64,000 bases of DNA from Solibacillus isronensis (GTDB lineage Bacteria; Bacillota; Bacilli; Bacillales_A; Planococcaceae). The DNA is taken from the NCBI RefSeq assembly GCF_900168685.1, contig NZ_FVZN01000014.1, positions 1,798,001 to 1,862,000 of the forward strand, read 5' to 3'. Position 1 is the first letter of the stretch; every line of letters begins with the position of its first letter. Of this stretch, positions 8,752 to 18,139 are shown in pieces. The position numbers were made by a program, and so were the translations under genes. Below the pieces are notes generated by a model, which saw nothing but the letters and a program-made list of their open reading frames with translations, searched no databases and was not told where the DNA came from.

Positions 8752-8946
8752 TTGAATGAGCTTGAGAAAAGGAAATGTTTAGACGATATACGGCTCCATA
8801 AAGTACGCACTAAAAAATTACGGATATTAATCGCTAATACCGATAATATCGACGTTAAAAAACTGCTAACCAAAGGATTGATTTGGCATATCAAGTGCAA
8901 ACGCGCGTTAAAACTAATGCTAATCGATAATATTGAGGATGATTAA
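8752..8946 (+). CDS. small basic protein of unknown function in the element remnant
   Basis: 64 residues, lysine/leucine-rich and likely helical, starting at a TTG at 8752 five bases after GAGGTG. No motif recognised. It is the only intact-looking reading frame inside the spo0A-associated element, so it may be surviving cargo, or chance. Confidence 0.35.
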   Translation: MNELEKRKCLDDIRLHKVRTKKLRILIANTDNIDVKKLLTKGLIWHIKCKRALKLMLIDNIEDD

Positions 8947-9149
8947 TCGGATAGTTTTGAAGAATTATAGCGAAATTTTATAAAGGCTGCACAGTTTTAT
9001 GTAATGGTGCATCCCGGGCAAACCTCAAGAGTTGGTGTGTTTTGAAGTCTTCAAGAACGTTCTACACACTTCCTAATCGATGTTTCGAACTACGATCGGT
9101 CAAAAATATATTGCTATCTATATAACGATTTTCTATTCTTTAACGGATT

Positions 9150-9498
9150 TTACGTAGTTTGCTTGTTAAATAGATACGAAAAAAACGCTTTAATGTTGCG
9201 AACATAATTCGCTATTGTCGTTTTGCTTACTGCCTTACCGTAATCACCTCTACGCTCAGGATAATTAACAGGATTTTCCGCAGCGCTTACTTCAAACTTG
9301 CCTCTTTATTCAATTGAACGAATATAAGCTCGCACATGCTCCGTTGTTACTTGCGAAAGATCGTCAATAATGTATGAATCCGATAAGAAACTTGCAAAAA
9401 GTATTAACGATTGACTCTTCATATGAACTCATCGTCTTTTTTGAGAAACCAATCGAACATGTTCAATCTTTTCGATTAAAAACGGACTTAATTCCATA
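9150..9498 (-). pseudogene. degenerate tyrosine recombinase (integrase), N-terminal core-binding part
   Basis: On the minus strand a start (MELSPFLIEKIE, ATG near 9497) leads into a broken frame. A second frame reads DDLSQVTTEHVRAYIRSIE, an in-frame TAA, then NYPERRGDYGKAVSKTTIAN and YVRNIKAFFSYLFNK. This is the SAM-like core-binding domain of phage-type integrases (helices around TTEHVRAYI and VRNIKAFFSYL). At least one frameshift and several stops are present, and no catalytic R-H-R-Y domain can be found. It lies directly downstream of spo0A, consistent with an integrase gene at the edge of an element that used spo0A as its site. Confidence 0.75.
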
Positions 9499-9500
9499 GA

Positions 9501-9546
9501 AAAAACGCCTTCCAAAAACAGTCGTAATAAACTGTCTTAGAAGGCG
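9501..9546 (-). terminator. terminator downstream of spo0A
   Basis: Stem CGCCTTC/GAAGGCG extended by ACAGT/ACTGT around a short loop, followed on the minus strand by a T-run. It lies about 80 bases after the spo0A stop and overlaps the start of the integrase remnant. Confidence 0.75.
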
Positions 9547-9627
9547 CTATTATTTTCGTTAGATAATCGATATTTATAATATCATTCTCCGATAGCCTGT
9601 ACGCTAGAAACGCAGTCATACCAACGT

Positions 9628-10419
9628 TTAACTCGCTACCATTTCAATACGGATTTTGTCCGCAATCATAGCAATAAACTCCGAGTTAGTCGGTTTTGAT
9701 TTCATATGGTGCACTGTATAGCCGAACAGTTCCGAAATGTTCTCATAGCTGCCACGGTTCCAGGCTACTTCAATGGCATGGCGAATAGCACGTTCCACAC
9801 GTGACGGGGTTGTCCCGAATTTTTTCGCGATTTCCGGATATAGAATCTTTGTAACCGAACTTAGTAACTCAATATCATTGTAAACCATCTGGATCGCTTC
9901 ACGTAAATAAGCGTATCCTTTTATATGTGCAGGTACACCAATCTCTTTAATGATGCCTGTAATCGTTGTATCCAATAAGCGTGTGTCCATTTTTGCAGGG
10001 GTACTCGTTGATAACACCGGTACACGTTTTTCCTGTTCGACTTTCTTTCCTGCACAATGCAGAATTTTTTGAACAAGCTGCTCAAATTCAAAAGGTTTTA
10101 ACATGAAGTAAGATGCGCCGAAATTCACAGCCTGCTTCATTACATCTTCTTGGCCAAAAGCAGTTAGCATAATGACTTGAGTCTGTGTATGACGCTCATC
10201 GTTATACATCTCTTCCAATACAGCCAGTCCATCCAAATGCGGCATAATAATATCCAATAACAGAACATCGATTTTATGCTCTTCCAACATTTTAATACAG
10301 ATTTTTCCGTTAGATGCTGTTGCAACAATTTCAATTTGCGGATGATTCGTAAAATAAACTTCCATCATTTTAACTAATTCGCGATTATCATCAGCAATCG
10401 CAATTTTCACCTTTGACAA
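9628..10419 (-). CDS. spo0A: sporulation master response regulator Spo0A
   Basis: 263 residues. The start is the TTG at 10419, seven bases after GGGGG; an ATG 36 codons upstream gives an unrelated leader and lies beyond the predicted promoter. Receiver domain 1-120 with Asp10/Asp11, phosphoacceptor Asp56 ([12 protein letters not shown]), Thr86 and Lys108. The C-terminal Spo0A DNA-binding domain includes [18 protein letters not shown], the recognition helix region [17 protein letters not shown] and the end [18 protein letters not shown]. When phosphorylated it binds 0A boxes (TGTCGAA) and starts sporulation. Three 0A-box-like sites and two promoters lie upstream. Its own 3' end seems to have been replaced or duplicated by element integration. 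Confidence 0.98.
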   Translation of the reverse strand: MSKVKIAIADDNRELVKMMEVYFTNHPQIEIVATASNGKICIKMLEEHKIDVLLLDIIMPHLDGLAVLEEMYNDERHTQTQVIMLTAFGQEDVMKQAVNFGASYFMLKPFEFEQLVQKILHCAGKKVEQEKRVPVLSTSTPAKMDTRLLDTTITGIIKEIGVPAHIKGYAYLREAIQMVYNDIELLSSVTKILYPEIAKKFGTTPSRVERAIRHAIEVAWNRGSYENISELFGYTVHHMKSKPTNSEFIAMIADKIRIEMVAS

Positions 10420-10471
10420 ACAAAATCCCCCTTTTATAATTCTATCTTTTATATATTCATTACAATGGCAA

Positions 10472-10500
10472 ATTGTATGAGCTTTCTTACAAATGTCCAA
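10472..10500 (-). promoter_or_regulatory. sigma-A type promoter of spo0A
   Basis: TTGGAC at 10500-10495 and TACAAT at 10477-10472 with a 17-base spacer on the minus strand. Transcription would start near 10465, about 45 bases before the TTG start codon. It corresponds to the vegetative Pv promoter of other bacilli by position. Confidence 0.65.
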
Positions 10501-10582
10501 ACTTCTTGTGTAATACAATTGTAACAAAAATGAGCGACAGTTGTCTTTCGATCTCTCTTATTTTGCATTGTCCTTTAGTGAA

Positions 10583-10610
10583 GTTTCGACAGAATTACTA
10601 TATTTCCTTT
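10583..10610 (-). promoter_or_regulatory. candidate sigma-H promoter with overlapping 0A box upstream of spo0A
   Basis: On the minus strand AAAGGAAAT (10610-10602) resembles the sigma-H -35 and CGAAAC (10588-10583) the -10, with 13 bases between. A perfect 0A box TGTCGAA (10591-10585) overlaps the -10, as would be expected for an autoregulated Ps promoter. Confidence 0.5.
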
Positions 10611-10654
10611 TCTTTCATAAAAAATAAGTAACAAGTAGTATCTTTTCTCTGTTT

Positions 10655-10690
10655 CTCGACAAGGAAATATATGGTTCATCATTTGTCGAT
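10655..10690. promoter_or_regulatory. two further 0A-box-like sites upstream of spo0A
   Basis: CTTGTCGAG on the minus strand at 10655-10663 and TTTGTCGAT on the plus strand at 10682-10690 each differ little from the 0A consensus TTTGTCGAA. With the box at 10585-10591 they suggest feedback control of spo0A by its own product. Confidence 0.45.
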
Positions 10691-10728
10691 TTATCATCAT
10701 GTACTATTGTAATGAAAAAATCAAAAAA

Positions 10729-10757
10729 AGACTACACTTTATTAAAAAGTATAGTCT
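10729..10757 (-). terminator. terminator of spoIVB
   Basis: A 12 bp stem (AGACTATACTTT pairing with AAAGTGTAGTCT, one G-U pair) followed by seven T residues on the minus strand. It separates spoIVB from spo0A. Confidence 0.85.
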
Positions 10758-10766
10758 AAAGTATTT

Positions 10767-11693
10767 TTAGTACGGGCTCTTTTTCAGCATTTCAATAACA
10801 AGAATACCGGCACCTTTTGTTGGTTCTTCGATAAACATATGTGTTACCGCACCAACGAACTGGTTATTCTGTATAATAGGACTTCCGCTCATCCCTTGAA
10901 CAATACCGCCCGTTTTCTTTATAAGACGTTCATCGACGACATTGAAAGTAAACGTGTTATCCGTTTGTTTGTCAATTTCGATATCAAACAAATTGACTTC
11001 TTCCCCGTCGATTGCCGTTAAGATTTGTGCTTTTCCCTTTTTTAACTCATTTGCATGTATAATTTCCAGCGGCGGATGCAAACTGTCATGTAATGATTGT
11101 TTCCAATTACCAAAAATACCGTATACATCATTGCTTATAACTGAACCGAGTGGCATTTGTGATTTATCTACAACTGAAATTTTGTACCCTGGCTGTCCAG
11201 GCGTACTTTTCTTCACTTGTGAGATTGATGCTTCAAAGATTGCACCATCATTGAATTTCGGAGGCTGCTTCATTGTAGAATCTACAATTTGATGCCCTAG
11301 CGCTCCGTATTCCATCGTTTCAGGATCGATATACGTTAACGTCCCTATTCCATCTGTTTCACTTTTCAAAAATGGTTTTAAATGCACCAGTTCATGACCT
11401 GATACGTTGATCTCTCGTTGTTGCTTTCCATTTTCAACGGTCAGTGTAAATGATTCGCCTTTGCCGGCAATGTCTTCTAACTGGCTTACTTTTTCACCAT
11501 TAAGTTCTAAAATATGTTCTCCCTTTTTCAACCACTCACTATTTTCCAATAATACGTCCTGTGCAACCATTACATAAGGCATCTCCAACTGAACGCCAAT
11601 TGAATGGCCCATTGGAATTAATGATTTCCCCAATACTTCTATTGGTGATAACATAAAAAGCAATGCAACGAGTATCGACCATTTTTTAATCAT
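10767..11693 (-). CDS. spoIVB: SpoIVB serine peptidase, short form
   Basis: 308 residues against about 426 in B. subtilis. N-terminal membrane anchor/signal (5-22), a PDZ-like region (about 40-95), then the S55 peptidase domain. The catalytic His lies in GALGHQI (His134) and Ser in GMSGSPI (about 269). The C-terminal THMFIEEPTKG is also family-typical. It is secreted into the intermembrane space from the forespore and triggers the sigma-K checkpoint by cutting SpoIVFA. The shortening is between the anchor and the PDZ and within linkers; catalytic residues remain. Start supported by GAGGAGGTG. Lies between recN and spo0A as usual. Confidence 0.92.
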   Translation of the reverse strand: MIKKWSILVALLFMLSPIEVLGKSLIPMGHSIGVQLEMPYVMVAQDVLLENSEWLKKGEHILELNGEKVSQLEDIAGKGESFTLTVENGKQQREINVSGHELVHLKPFLKSETDGIGTLTYIDPETMEYGALGHQIVDSTMKQPPKFNDGAIFEASISQVKKSTPGQPGYKISVVDKSQMPLGSVISNDVYGIFGNWKQSLHDSLHPPLEIIHANELKKGKAQILTAIDGEEVNLFDIEIDKQTDNTFTFNVVDERLIKKTGGIVQGMSGSPIIQNNQFVGAVTHMFIEEPTKGAGILVIEMLKKSPY

Positions 11694-11841
11694 CCTTCAC
11701 CTCCTCTATGCGCTTACTATGTGAAAATTTGACGGAGTTATGAACGGAAAAATTTTGTTGATATGAGGAAAAATTAGAATGTATTCATTGTAATCCTTGC
11801 TGCTCCGCGACCTTGAAACTTATACGTTTAAAAAAATAAAA

Positions 11842-11875
11842 AACCGCCTAAAATTTTTAATAATTTTAGACGGTT
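11842..11875 (-). terminator. terminator of recN
   Basis: A 14 bp imperfect stem (AACCGTCTAAAATT with its partner at 11842-11855) followed by a T-run on the minus strand, just after the recN stop. Confidence 0.85.
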
Positions 11876-11884
11876 TTTGTATAT

Positions 11885-13576
11885 TTAATTCATCATTTCC
11901 TTACGTTCATTGGCCATGTGAATTAATTCTGAAGCATGTTGTAATGTCAGGTCTGTAATTTCGGCCCCGCTCATCATGCGGCTGATTTCCACAATTCGTT
12001 CCTTTTCTTCCATTTCCGTAATTGATGTAAATGTACGGTTATGTTCAACCTGCTTTTTAATGTAGTAATGATGATCCGCCATTGCGGCAACTTGCGGCAA
12101 GTGAGAAATACATAAAACTTGTGAATTCACTGAAATTGCAGCAATTTTTTCAGCAATCGCCTGAGCGACACGGCCGCTTACACCTGTATCGACTTCATCG
12201 AAAATAATCGATGTAATGCCATTTGATGAAGAGAAAATGGTTTTCAGCGCCAGCATCATACGCGAAAGTTCCCCGCCGGAAGCGACTTTAGGTAGCGACT
12301 TCGGTGGTTCCCCAACATTTGTAGAAATGTAGAATGCGACAAAATCCTTGCCGTTCGCGTCCAGCTGATTCAATGGCTCGAATTTAACGATAAACTGCGC
12401 TTTTTCCATATGAAGCATACGCAGCTCATTCATAATGGCATCACTTAGCTTAATCGCATTTTCTTTGCGGATTGCCGTCAATTCTTCGGCAATTTTATTT
12501 AGATCTGCTTCCATTTTCGCCAGCAATTGCTCATTTTTCTGCAATGTTTCATCACGGTTTATAAGCTGGCTTAACTCTTCCTCAATTTTTTCATGATATG
12601 TTAAAATCTCTTCAACTGTCGTACCATATTTACGTTTCATAGTTTGATATAAAGCAAGACGCTGCTCGACCTCATTCAAACGCTCTGCGTCATACTCTAA
12701 ATCATCGAGCACATTTTTCACCTGATATGCCGCATCCTGCAATGCATAGAAGCTGGAAGTGACCGCTTCTGAAGCTTCTTTGAAATTCGAATCAAGCGCT
12801 ACAATATCTTCCAGTGCATTCATCGCATTACCGATGAAATCCAGTCCTGTTCCATCATCGGAAATCGCTGAATATGCAATGTTCGCACGTTCAAATATTT
12901 TATGGAAATTCATTAAACGGAGACGCTCTTCATCTAATGCCTCTTCTTCATCAATTTTTAAACCGGCCTGTTCCAGCTCCTGAATTTGGAATTGATATAA
13001 ATCAATGCGCTGTGCCATCCGCTGCTCGTCCATACTTAGCTCGGCCACTTCTCTTTTTAACTGGCGGTATGCTTCATACGCTTCATCGTACTTCGCTTTC
13101 ACCGGCTGAAGCTTATTATGTGCATAATGATCCAGTAAATTGATATGGAATTTTTCATCCATAAGCTCCTGATTTTCATGTTGCCCATGAATATCGATTA
13201 AACTGCCGCCAATATCCCGTAAAACAGATAATGGAACAAGTTTGCCGTTCACTCTGCAAACACTTTTTCCTGAATCATGCAAATCACGTCGTAAAATAAT
13301 CGTATCTTCTTCTGATTCAATCCCATGTTCTTCGAGTTTCGCAAAAATCGGATGCTGACTATTATTCACATGAAATAATCCGCCAAGCTCCGCCTTTTTT
13401 TCTCCGTGGCGGATAAACTCGGTTGAGCCGCGTCCGCCAGCCAATATATTAACCGCATCAATAATAATTGATTTTCCGGCACCTGTCTCACCTGTCAAAA
13501 CAGTTAGACCACCGAAAAAACTAACGGTTAAATCATCAATTATAGCAAAATTTCGAATGCTTAATTCTCTTAACAA
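11885..13576 (-). CDS. recN: DNA repair protein RecN
   Basis: 563 residues of the SMC-like RecN family. Walker A GETGAGKS (29-36), long central coiled coils (about 150-350), ABC signature ASGGELSRMMLALK and Walker B IIFDEVDTGVSG near the C-terminus. It gathers DNA ends at double-strand breaks for RecA-dependent repair. The start is the TTG at 13576 with GAGGTGG seven bases upstream. It follows argR by 16 bases, the order seen across Bacillales. Confidence 0.96.
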   Translation of the reverse strand: MLRELSIRNFAIIDDLTVSFFGGLTVLTGETGAGKSIIIDAVNILAGGRGSTEFIRHGEKKAELGGLFHVNNSQHPIFAKLEEHGIESEEDTIILRRDLHDSGKSVCRVNGKLVPLSVLRDIGGSLIDIHGQHENQELMDEKFHINLLDHYAHNKLQPVKAKYDEAYEAYRQLKREVAELSMDEQRMAQRIDLYQFQIQELEQAGLKIDEEEALDEERLRLMNFHKIFERANIAYSAISDDGTGLDFIGNAMNALEDIVALDSNFKEASEAVTSSFYALQDAAYQVKNVLDDLEYDAERLNEVEQRLALYQTMKRKYGTTVEEILTYHEKIEEELSQLINRDETLQKNEQLLAKMEADLNKIAEELTAIRKENAIKLSDAIMNELRMLHMEKAQFIVKFEPLNQLDANGKDFVAFYISTNVGEPPKSLPKVASGGELSRMMLALKTIFSSSNGITSIIFDEVDTGVSGRVAQAIAEKIAAISVNSQVLCISHLPQVAAMADHHYYIKKQVEHNRTFTSITEMEEKERIVEISRMMSGAEITDLTLQHASELIHMANERKEMMN

Positions 13577-13592
13577 ACCATTCCACCTCGGT

Positions 13593-14042
13593 TTACAGCA
13601 TATCTAATAAGCGATTTTTTATTTCTTCACGTTCGTCCTCTGTGCGACACATGATTAAAATCGTATCGTCCCCACAAATCGTACCTAAAATTTCCGACCA
13701 GTCCAGATGGTCCAATAATGATCCGATTGCATTTGCATTCCCTGGCAACGTTTTCATTACTAAAAAGTGTGACGCTCCATCAATCGAAACGAAAGCATCT
13801 GCCAACGAACGATGCAATTTTTGGATTGGGTTGAAACGTTGGTCTGCTGGTAAACTATATTTATAACGTCCGTCCTGTAACGGTACTTTAACTAAATGCA
13901 ATTCTTTAATATCTCGTGAAACCGTTGCTTGAGTGACGTTGTATCCGGCATTTTTCAGCTGATCGACTAAATCGTCCTGTGTCTCGATTTCGTTATTTGT
14001 AATAATATCACGGATGCGTATATGGCGCTGTCCTTTGTTCAC
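13593..14042 (-). CDS. argR: arginine repressor ArgR/AhrC
   Basis: 149 residues from the GTG at 14042 (preceded by GAGGTG), the same length as B. subtilis AhrC; the ATG three codons upstream lies too close to the ribosome binding site. N-terminal winged helix with [13 protein letters not shown]-terminal oligomerisation and arginine-binding domain with [14 protein letters not shown]. It represses arginine biosynthesis and activates catabolism when arginine is bound. Cotranscribed with recN. Confidence 0.96.
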   Translation of the reverse strand: MNKGQRHIRIRDIITNNEIETQDDLVDQLKNAGYNVTQATVSRDIKELHLVKVPLQDGRYKYSLPADQRFNPIQKLHRSLADAFVSIDGASHFLVMKTLPGNANAIGSLLDHLDWSEILGTICGDDTILIMCRTEDEREEIKNRLLDML

Positions 14043-14241
14043 AAAAGTCACCTCATTAAAATGTATAGGAATATATGTATATTTACACTACCATTTGCAT
14101 AAAGGAAAAACAAGAAAAAACCGTACATATGTTCAAAAATCCGTTTTTTTCGACTGTTTTCTACATGAAAATAAAAAGTAAAATCTGCAAATTTCGCATA
14201 AATTTTGTCCTGTTTCCATAGAACACTCCTTTACAAAGTCC

Positions 14242-14346
14242 GTTGATTTCCATTGCGGGCGGACGCTTTCCAGGGGCCCGGCTCGAGCCTGTAGTCTCTC
14301 CCACGGGCTATTCCCCTAGGAGTCGCCGCCCTCCATTCCAATCAAC
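14242..14346. repeat. structured dispersed repeat, copy R1 (short form)
   Basis: 105 bp with terminal inverted repeat GTTGATT/AATCAAC. Arms are shared with copies at 21528 and 56574: GCTTTCC on the left, GGAGTCGCC and CCATTCCAATCAA on the right. An inner helix pairs AGGGG-CCCG with CGGG-(CTATT bulge)-CCCCT. The apical part differs from the other copies and is shorter. It lies in the 400-base gap between argR and the tlyA terminator. Otherwise that gap holds only AT-rich sequence. Confidence 0.85.
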
Positions 14347-14400
14347 TCCCGTTTTCAGCAAAAATGTATGCCTCTTTTAATATGTCCATAAATAAACAAA

Positions 14401-14436
14401 AGCACAAAACAAATCCATAAGAATCTGTTTTGTGCT
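14401..14436 (-). terminator. terminator of the dxs-tlyA transcript
   Basis: A 14 bp stem (AGCACAAAACAGATT pairing with 14401-14414) followed by TTTTGTTT on the minus strand, immediately downstream of tlyA. Confidence 0.85.
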
Positions 14437-14441
14437 TTCCT

Positions 14442-15260
14442 TTATTTCAGCTGCATATGCGCTTCTTTTACGACTTGTTCGAAATTTGTGAAGGCTTCTA
14501 CCTCTTCACCGTCATGCGGATTATATAGATGGAATAAAAATTCAATATTCCCTTCCCCGCCTGTAATCGGTGAAAATGAAGCATCCTTTACAACAAATCC
14601 GATTTCCGTTGCCATTTTGGCTGTTTCTTCTAAAACGTCTAAATGGACTTTCGGTTCACGAACAATCCCTTTTTTCCCTACGTTTTCACGACCTGCTTCA
14701 AATTGCGGCTTTACAAGTGCCATAACATCGCCACCTGGCATTAAAACCGTTTTTAATACAGGCAGGATCAATGATAGCGATATGAATGAAACATCGATTG
14801 TAGCGAAGCTTGGTAAGCCTTCTACTAAATCTTCCGGCTTTGTGTAACGGAAATTTGTTTTTTCCATAACCGTTACACGCTCATCTGAACGGATTTTCCA
14901 TGCAAGCTGGTTCGATCCAACATCCAGTGCATAGCAATGACGCGCACCGTTTTGCAGTGCACAATCCGTGAATCCGCCTGTTGATGAACCGATATCAAGC
15001 ATTAGCTTACCTTCTACAGATAGATCAAAAATTTCAAGTGCCTTTTCCAGCTTTAATCCGCCTCGTGACACATATTTTAACTGTGAACCTTTTACTTGCA
15101 GCGGTGCATCGATTTCGATTTTTTCCCCTGCTTTATCAATGCGGATTTCGTTTGAGAACACGAGACCAGCCATAATCGAGCGCTTTGCCTTTTCCCGCGT
15201 CTCACATAAACCGCGTTCAACAAGCATTACATCTACTCGTTCTTTTTTTTGCTTTGTCAT
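14442..15260 (-). CDS. tlyA: TlyA family rRNA (cytidine-2'-O)-methyltransferase
   Basis: 272 residues. N-terminal S4 RNA-binding domain (about 7-65; RVDVMLVERGL, AGLVFSNEIRI) then an FtsJ-like SAM methyltransferase fold (LDIGSSTGGFTDCALQNGA at about 89-107, ALDVG). TlyA proteins 2'-O-methylate rRNA cytidines. The B. subtilis counterpart is YqxC, encoded at the same place after dxs. The ATG is only three bases after the dxs stop and its ribosome binding site is weak (ATAGGG), so translation probably depends on dxs. Confidence 0.92.
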   Translation of the reverse strand: MTKQKKERVDVMLVERGLCETREKAKRSIMAGLVFSNEIRIDKAGEKIEIDAPLQVKGSQLKYVSRGGLKLEKALEIFDLSVEGKLMLDIGSSTGGFTDCALQNGARHCYALDVGSNQLAWKIRSDERVTVMEKTNFRYTKPEDLVEGLPSFATIDVSFISLSLILPVLKTVLMPGGDVMALVKPQFEAGRENVGKKGIVREPKVHLDVLEETAKMATEIGFVVKDASFSPITGGEGNIEFLFHLYNPHDGEEVEAFTNFEQVVKEAHMQLK

Positions 15261-15263
15261 TCT

Positions 15264-17162
15264 TTATTTAACCCTATCCGACTGTTTATTCGGTACAAGC
15301 TGTGTAATACGTTTTACCGCTTCTTCAGCTGTCACGTTTATTTCTTCTAATAATAAATCAACTTCACCATGCTCGATAAATTCATCCGGAATCCCGATAC
15401 GTTCAATTTGAACATTGCGGTATTTCTTATCAAATGCAAATTCCAGCACTGCACTACCAAATCCGCCTTGCAGCAATGATTCTTCAATTGTTAAAATCGG
15501 CAAGTTTTCCTGCATAATTTCATGCAGCATCGCTTCATCCATCGGTTTAATGAAACGCGCATTAACAACACGCACATCAATACCTTGGTATGCTAACTGT
15601 TCCGCTGCCTTCAATGCCATTGGAATCGTTGTACCGAATGTCAGAATTACTGCATCCGAGCCTTCACGCAACACTTCCCATGAACCGATCGGCAATGCTT
15701 TCATTTCCGCATCCATCTCAACACCTAAGCCATTGCCGCGAGGGTAACGAAGTGCGATTGGACCATCATTATAATCAATTGCTGTTTTCACCATATGTTG
15801 ACCTTCATTTTCATCTTTAGGCATCATCAGGACGATATTCGGGATATGACGTAAAAACGAAATATCAAATACGCCTTGATGTGTTTCGCCGTCCGCGCCT
15901 ACAAGGCCTGCACGGTCGATACCGATGAAAACATTTAAATTCGGGCGTGCAATATCATGCAGCACCTGGTCATACGCACGCTGTAAAAATGTCGAATAAA
16001 TTGATAAAAACGGTTTCATATGTTGTGTTGCAAGACCAGCCGCCATTGTTGTTGCATGCTGTTCGGCAATCCCTACATCAAAGAAGCGATTCGGGAAGTC
16101 TTTTTGAATGCCTTCAAGTTTTGAACCGACAGGCATTGCCGGTGTAATCGTTACAATCCGGTTATCTTCCTTCATGCATTTACGAACCGATTCCGCGACC
16201 AAGCTGCTCCACGCCGGACCTTTTGTTGAAGACTTTACGAAAGCACCTGTTTCCATTTTATATGGACCCGTACCATGCCAAGTACCGATTGTATCGTCTT
16301 CGGCAGGTTTGTAGCCTTTACCTTTTTTCGTCAATACATGAACAAGTACAGGACCTTGCACTTTTTTCGCATATTCCAATGTTTTTTCCAGTGCCTCAAA
16401 ATCATGCCCGTCAATCGGACCTAAATATTTGAATCCTAATTCCTCAAAGAATACACCTGATACAACTAAATACTTTAGGCTGTCTTTCACACGTTCAGCA
16501 GTAGCGGCCAGCTTGTCGCCAACCATTGGAATTTTGTGTATTAATGATTCCAAATCTTCTTTTGCACGTGAATATTCCTTTGCCGTACGCAGACGCCCTA
16601 AAACGTCATGCAATGCCCCAACGTTCGGTGCAATCGACATTTCGTTATCATTTAAAATAACGATCATATTCTTTTTTTCATGACCAATATGGTTCAATGC
16701 TTCCAGTGCCATACCGCCTGTCAGTGCACCATCACCGATAATCGGAACAACAAAGTTTTTGTCCCCTTTAATATCTCTCGCTGCAGCCATACCCATCGCT
16801 GCAGATAAAGATGTGGAACTATGACCTGTTTCCCACATATCGTGTTCACTTTCGACAAGCTTCGGGAAACCGCATAGTCCTTTATATTGACGCAATGTGT
16901 CAAATTGACTTGCCCGGCCTGTTAAAATTTTGTGGACATATGCTTGATGCCCGACATCCCATAAAAATTTATCCTTTGGACTGTTAAAAGCTTTATGCAG
17001 TGCAATCGTCAGCTCAACGACACCTAAATTCGGGCCAATATGACCACCCGTAATTGAACATTTTTCGATCAGGAAAGCGCGAATTTCTCCAGCCAGCGCT
17101 TCTAGTTGCTTTTTATTCAAGTCTTTCAAAAAGGATGGACTAGAAATTTTAGTTAAATCCAT
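15264..17162 (-). CDS. dxs: 1-deoxy-D-xylulose-5-phosphate synthase
   Basis: 632 residues from [12 protein letters not shown] at 17162, matching family N-termini; in-frame GTG and ATG codons 7-11 codons upstream are possible but not homologous. TPP-binding GDGALTGG (143-150) to LNDN, and conserved substrate motifs [11 protein letters not shown] and GHSSTSLS. The C-terminal transketolase domains are complete. It condenses pyruvate and glyceraldehyde 3-phosphate in the first step of the MEP isoprenoid pathway. The adjacent ispA uses the pathway's products. Confidence 0.96.
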   Translation of the reverse strand: MDLTKISSPSFLKDLNKKQLEALAGEIRAFLIEKCSITGGHIGPNLGVVELTIALHKAFNSPKDKFLWDVGHQAYVHKILTGRASQFDTLRQYKGLCGFPKLVESEHDMWETGHSSTSLSAAMGMAAARDIKGDKNFVVPIIGDGALTGGMALEALNHIGHEKKNMIVILNDNEMSIAPNVGALHDVLGRLRTAKEYSRAKEDLESLIHKIPMVGDKLAATAERVKDSLKYLVVSGVFFEELGFKYLGPIDGHDFEALEKTLEYAKKVQGPVLVHVLTKKGKGYKPAEDDTIGTWHGTGPYKMETGAFVKSSTKGPAWSSLVAESVRKCMKEDNRIVTITPAMPVGSKLEGIQKDFPNRFFDVGIAEQHATTMAAGLATQHMKPFLSIYSTFLQRAYDQVLHDIARPNLNVFIGIDRAGLVGADGETHQGVFDISFLRHIPNIVLMMPKDENEGQHMVKTAIDYNDGPIALRYPRGNGLGVEMDAEMKALPIGSWEVLREGSDAVILTFGTTIPMALKAAEQLAYQGIDVRVVNARFIKPMDEAMLHEIMQENLPILTIEESLLQGGFGSAVLEFAFDKKYRNVQIERIGIPDEFIEHGEVDLLLEEINVTAEEAVKRITQLVPNKQSDRVK

Positions 17163-17251
17163 CTCATCCACACACCTTTTCATCAGTTTATTCACCGTTG
17201 TGATTTTTCTATTATATCAATGTACAACACAAGACAAAAGTTTAACACATT

Positions 17252-18136
17252 TTAGTTACTACGTCTCACAATATACTGTGCAAATTGTCGAAGCAATGTC
17301 GTATCAGTGTCGATTTTTTGCAATGCTTCAATCGCCAGCTCATAATGCTCATCCAGCTTTTGCTTTGCACCATCTAATGTAAGTAAAGCAGGGTATGTAC
17401 TTTTTTCGCTTGCAACGTCTTTTCCTGCTGTTTTCCCTAGCTGTTCCGAAGTTCCCTCAATATCTAAAATATCATCTTGAATTTGGAAGGCTAAACCGAT
17501 ATGGTGCGCATATTCCACTAATGCTACACGGTCAGAACTACTCGCATTTGCCAGCACGGCACCCGCTTCAATACTAAAACGAAGTAATGCGCCTGTTTTA
17601 TTAACATGAACCGTTTCAAGCTCCTGTAAATTTAATAGACGTTTTTCTCCGTCCATATCAAGCACTTGTCCGCCGACCATTCCTTCAGCACCTGCCGCAA
17701 TACTTAACAGGTTAACGAGCTCAATGCGTTTTTCTGCAGAAAGATTATTTAGACGTGCGATAATACCAAATGCCAATGTGTTTAAAGCGTCACCAGCCAA
17801 AGTTGCCAATGCTTCCCCGTATACGACATGGTTCGTTGGCTTGCCTCGGCGCAATTCATCATCATCCATACTTGGCAGGTCATCATGGATTAACGAATAC
17901 GTATGGATCATTTCAACAGCAGAGCCTACTGAATAACTTGCCTCAAGAGACTGATTATACATTTCGCAAACCGCCACAACAAATAACGGACGAATTCGTT
18001 TGCCTCCTGCTTTTAATGAATACAGCATCGATTCTTTCAAATGTGCCGGTGCTTGTATTGATTCAACAAGTTCATACATTGTCGTTTCCAACTGCGGTAT
18101 ATTATGATCAATAAACTGCTTTAACGTGTTTTCCAT
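17252..18136 (-). CDS. ispA: farnesyl diphosphate synthase (polyprenyl synthetase)
   Basis: 294 residues with both aspartate-rich motifs: DDLPSMDDD (85-93) followed by RRGKPTNH, and QDDILDIEG in the C-terminal half. It condenses isopentenyl diphosphate with dimethylallyl and geranyl diphosphate. The start is four bases after the xseB stop. The xseA-xseB-ispA-dxs-tlyA order is the usual Bacillales operon. Confidence 0.95.
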   Translation of the reverse strand: MENTLKQFIDHNIPQLETTMYELVESIQAPAHLKESMLYSLKAGGKRIRPLFVVAVCEMYNQSLEASYSVGSAVEMIHTYSLIHDDLPSMDDDELRRGKPTNHVVYGEALATLAGDALNTLAFGIIARLNNLSAEKRIELVNLLSIAAGAEGMVGGQVLDMDGEKRLLNLQELETVHVNKTGALLRFSIEAGAVLANASSSDRVALVEYAHHIGLAFQIQDDILDIEGTSEQLGKTAGKDVASEKSTYPALLTLDGAKQKLDEHYELAIEALQKIDTDTTLLRQFAQYIVRRSN

Positions 18137-18139
18137 CTG

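Larger units (their letters stand above)
8516..9654. mobile_element. remnant of an integrative element inserted in the spo0A 3' end
   Basis: The segment is bounded by near-identical 27 bp copies of the spo0A 3' terminus (8516-8542 and 9628-9654). It contains a small ORF (8752-8946) and a tyrosine-recombinase pseudogene next to the live spo0A. This is the architecture of an integrated element that restores the 3' end of its target gene. It is about 1.1 kb long and inactive, because the recombinase has lost its catalytic half and carries stops. Element family not identified. Confidence 0.7.

Noticed and set aside
9001-9150. Catalytic half of the integrase in the element remnant
   Set aside because: I looked in all minus-strand frames for R-H-R-Y motifs and found only short, stop-riddled stretches.
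15415-16903. Several 60-110 codon ORFs inside dxs
   Set aside because: All are shadows of the intact dxs frame on the other strand or in other frames.
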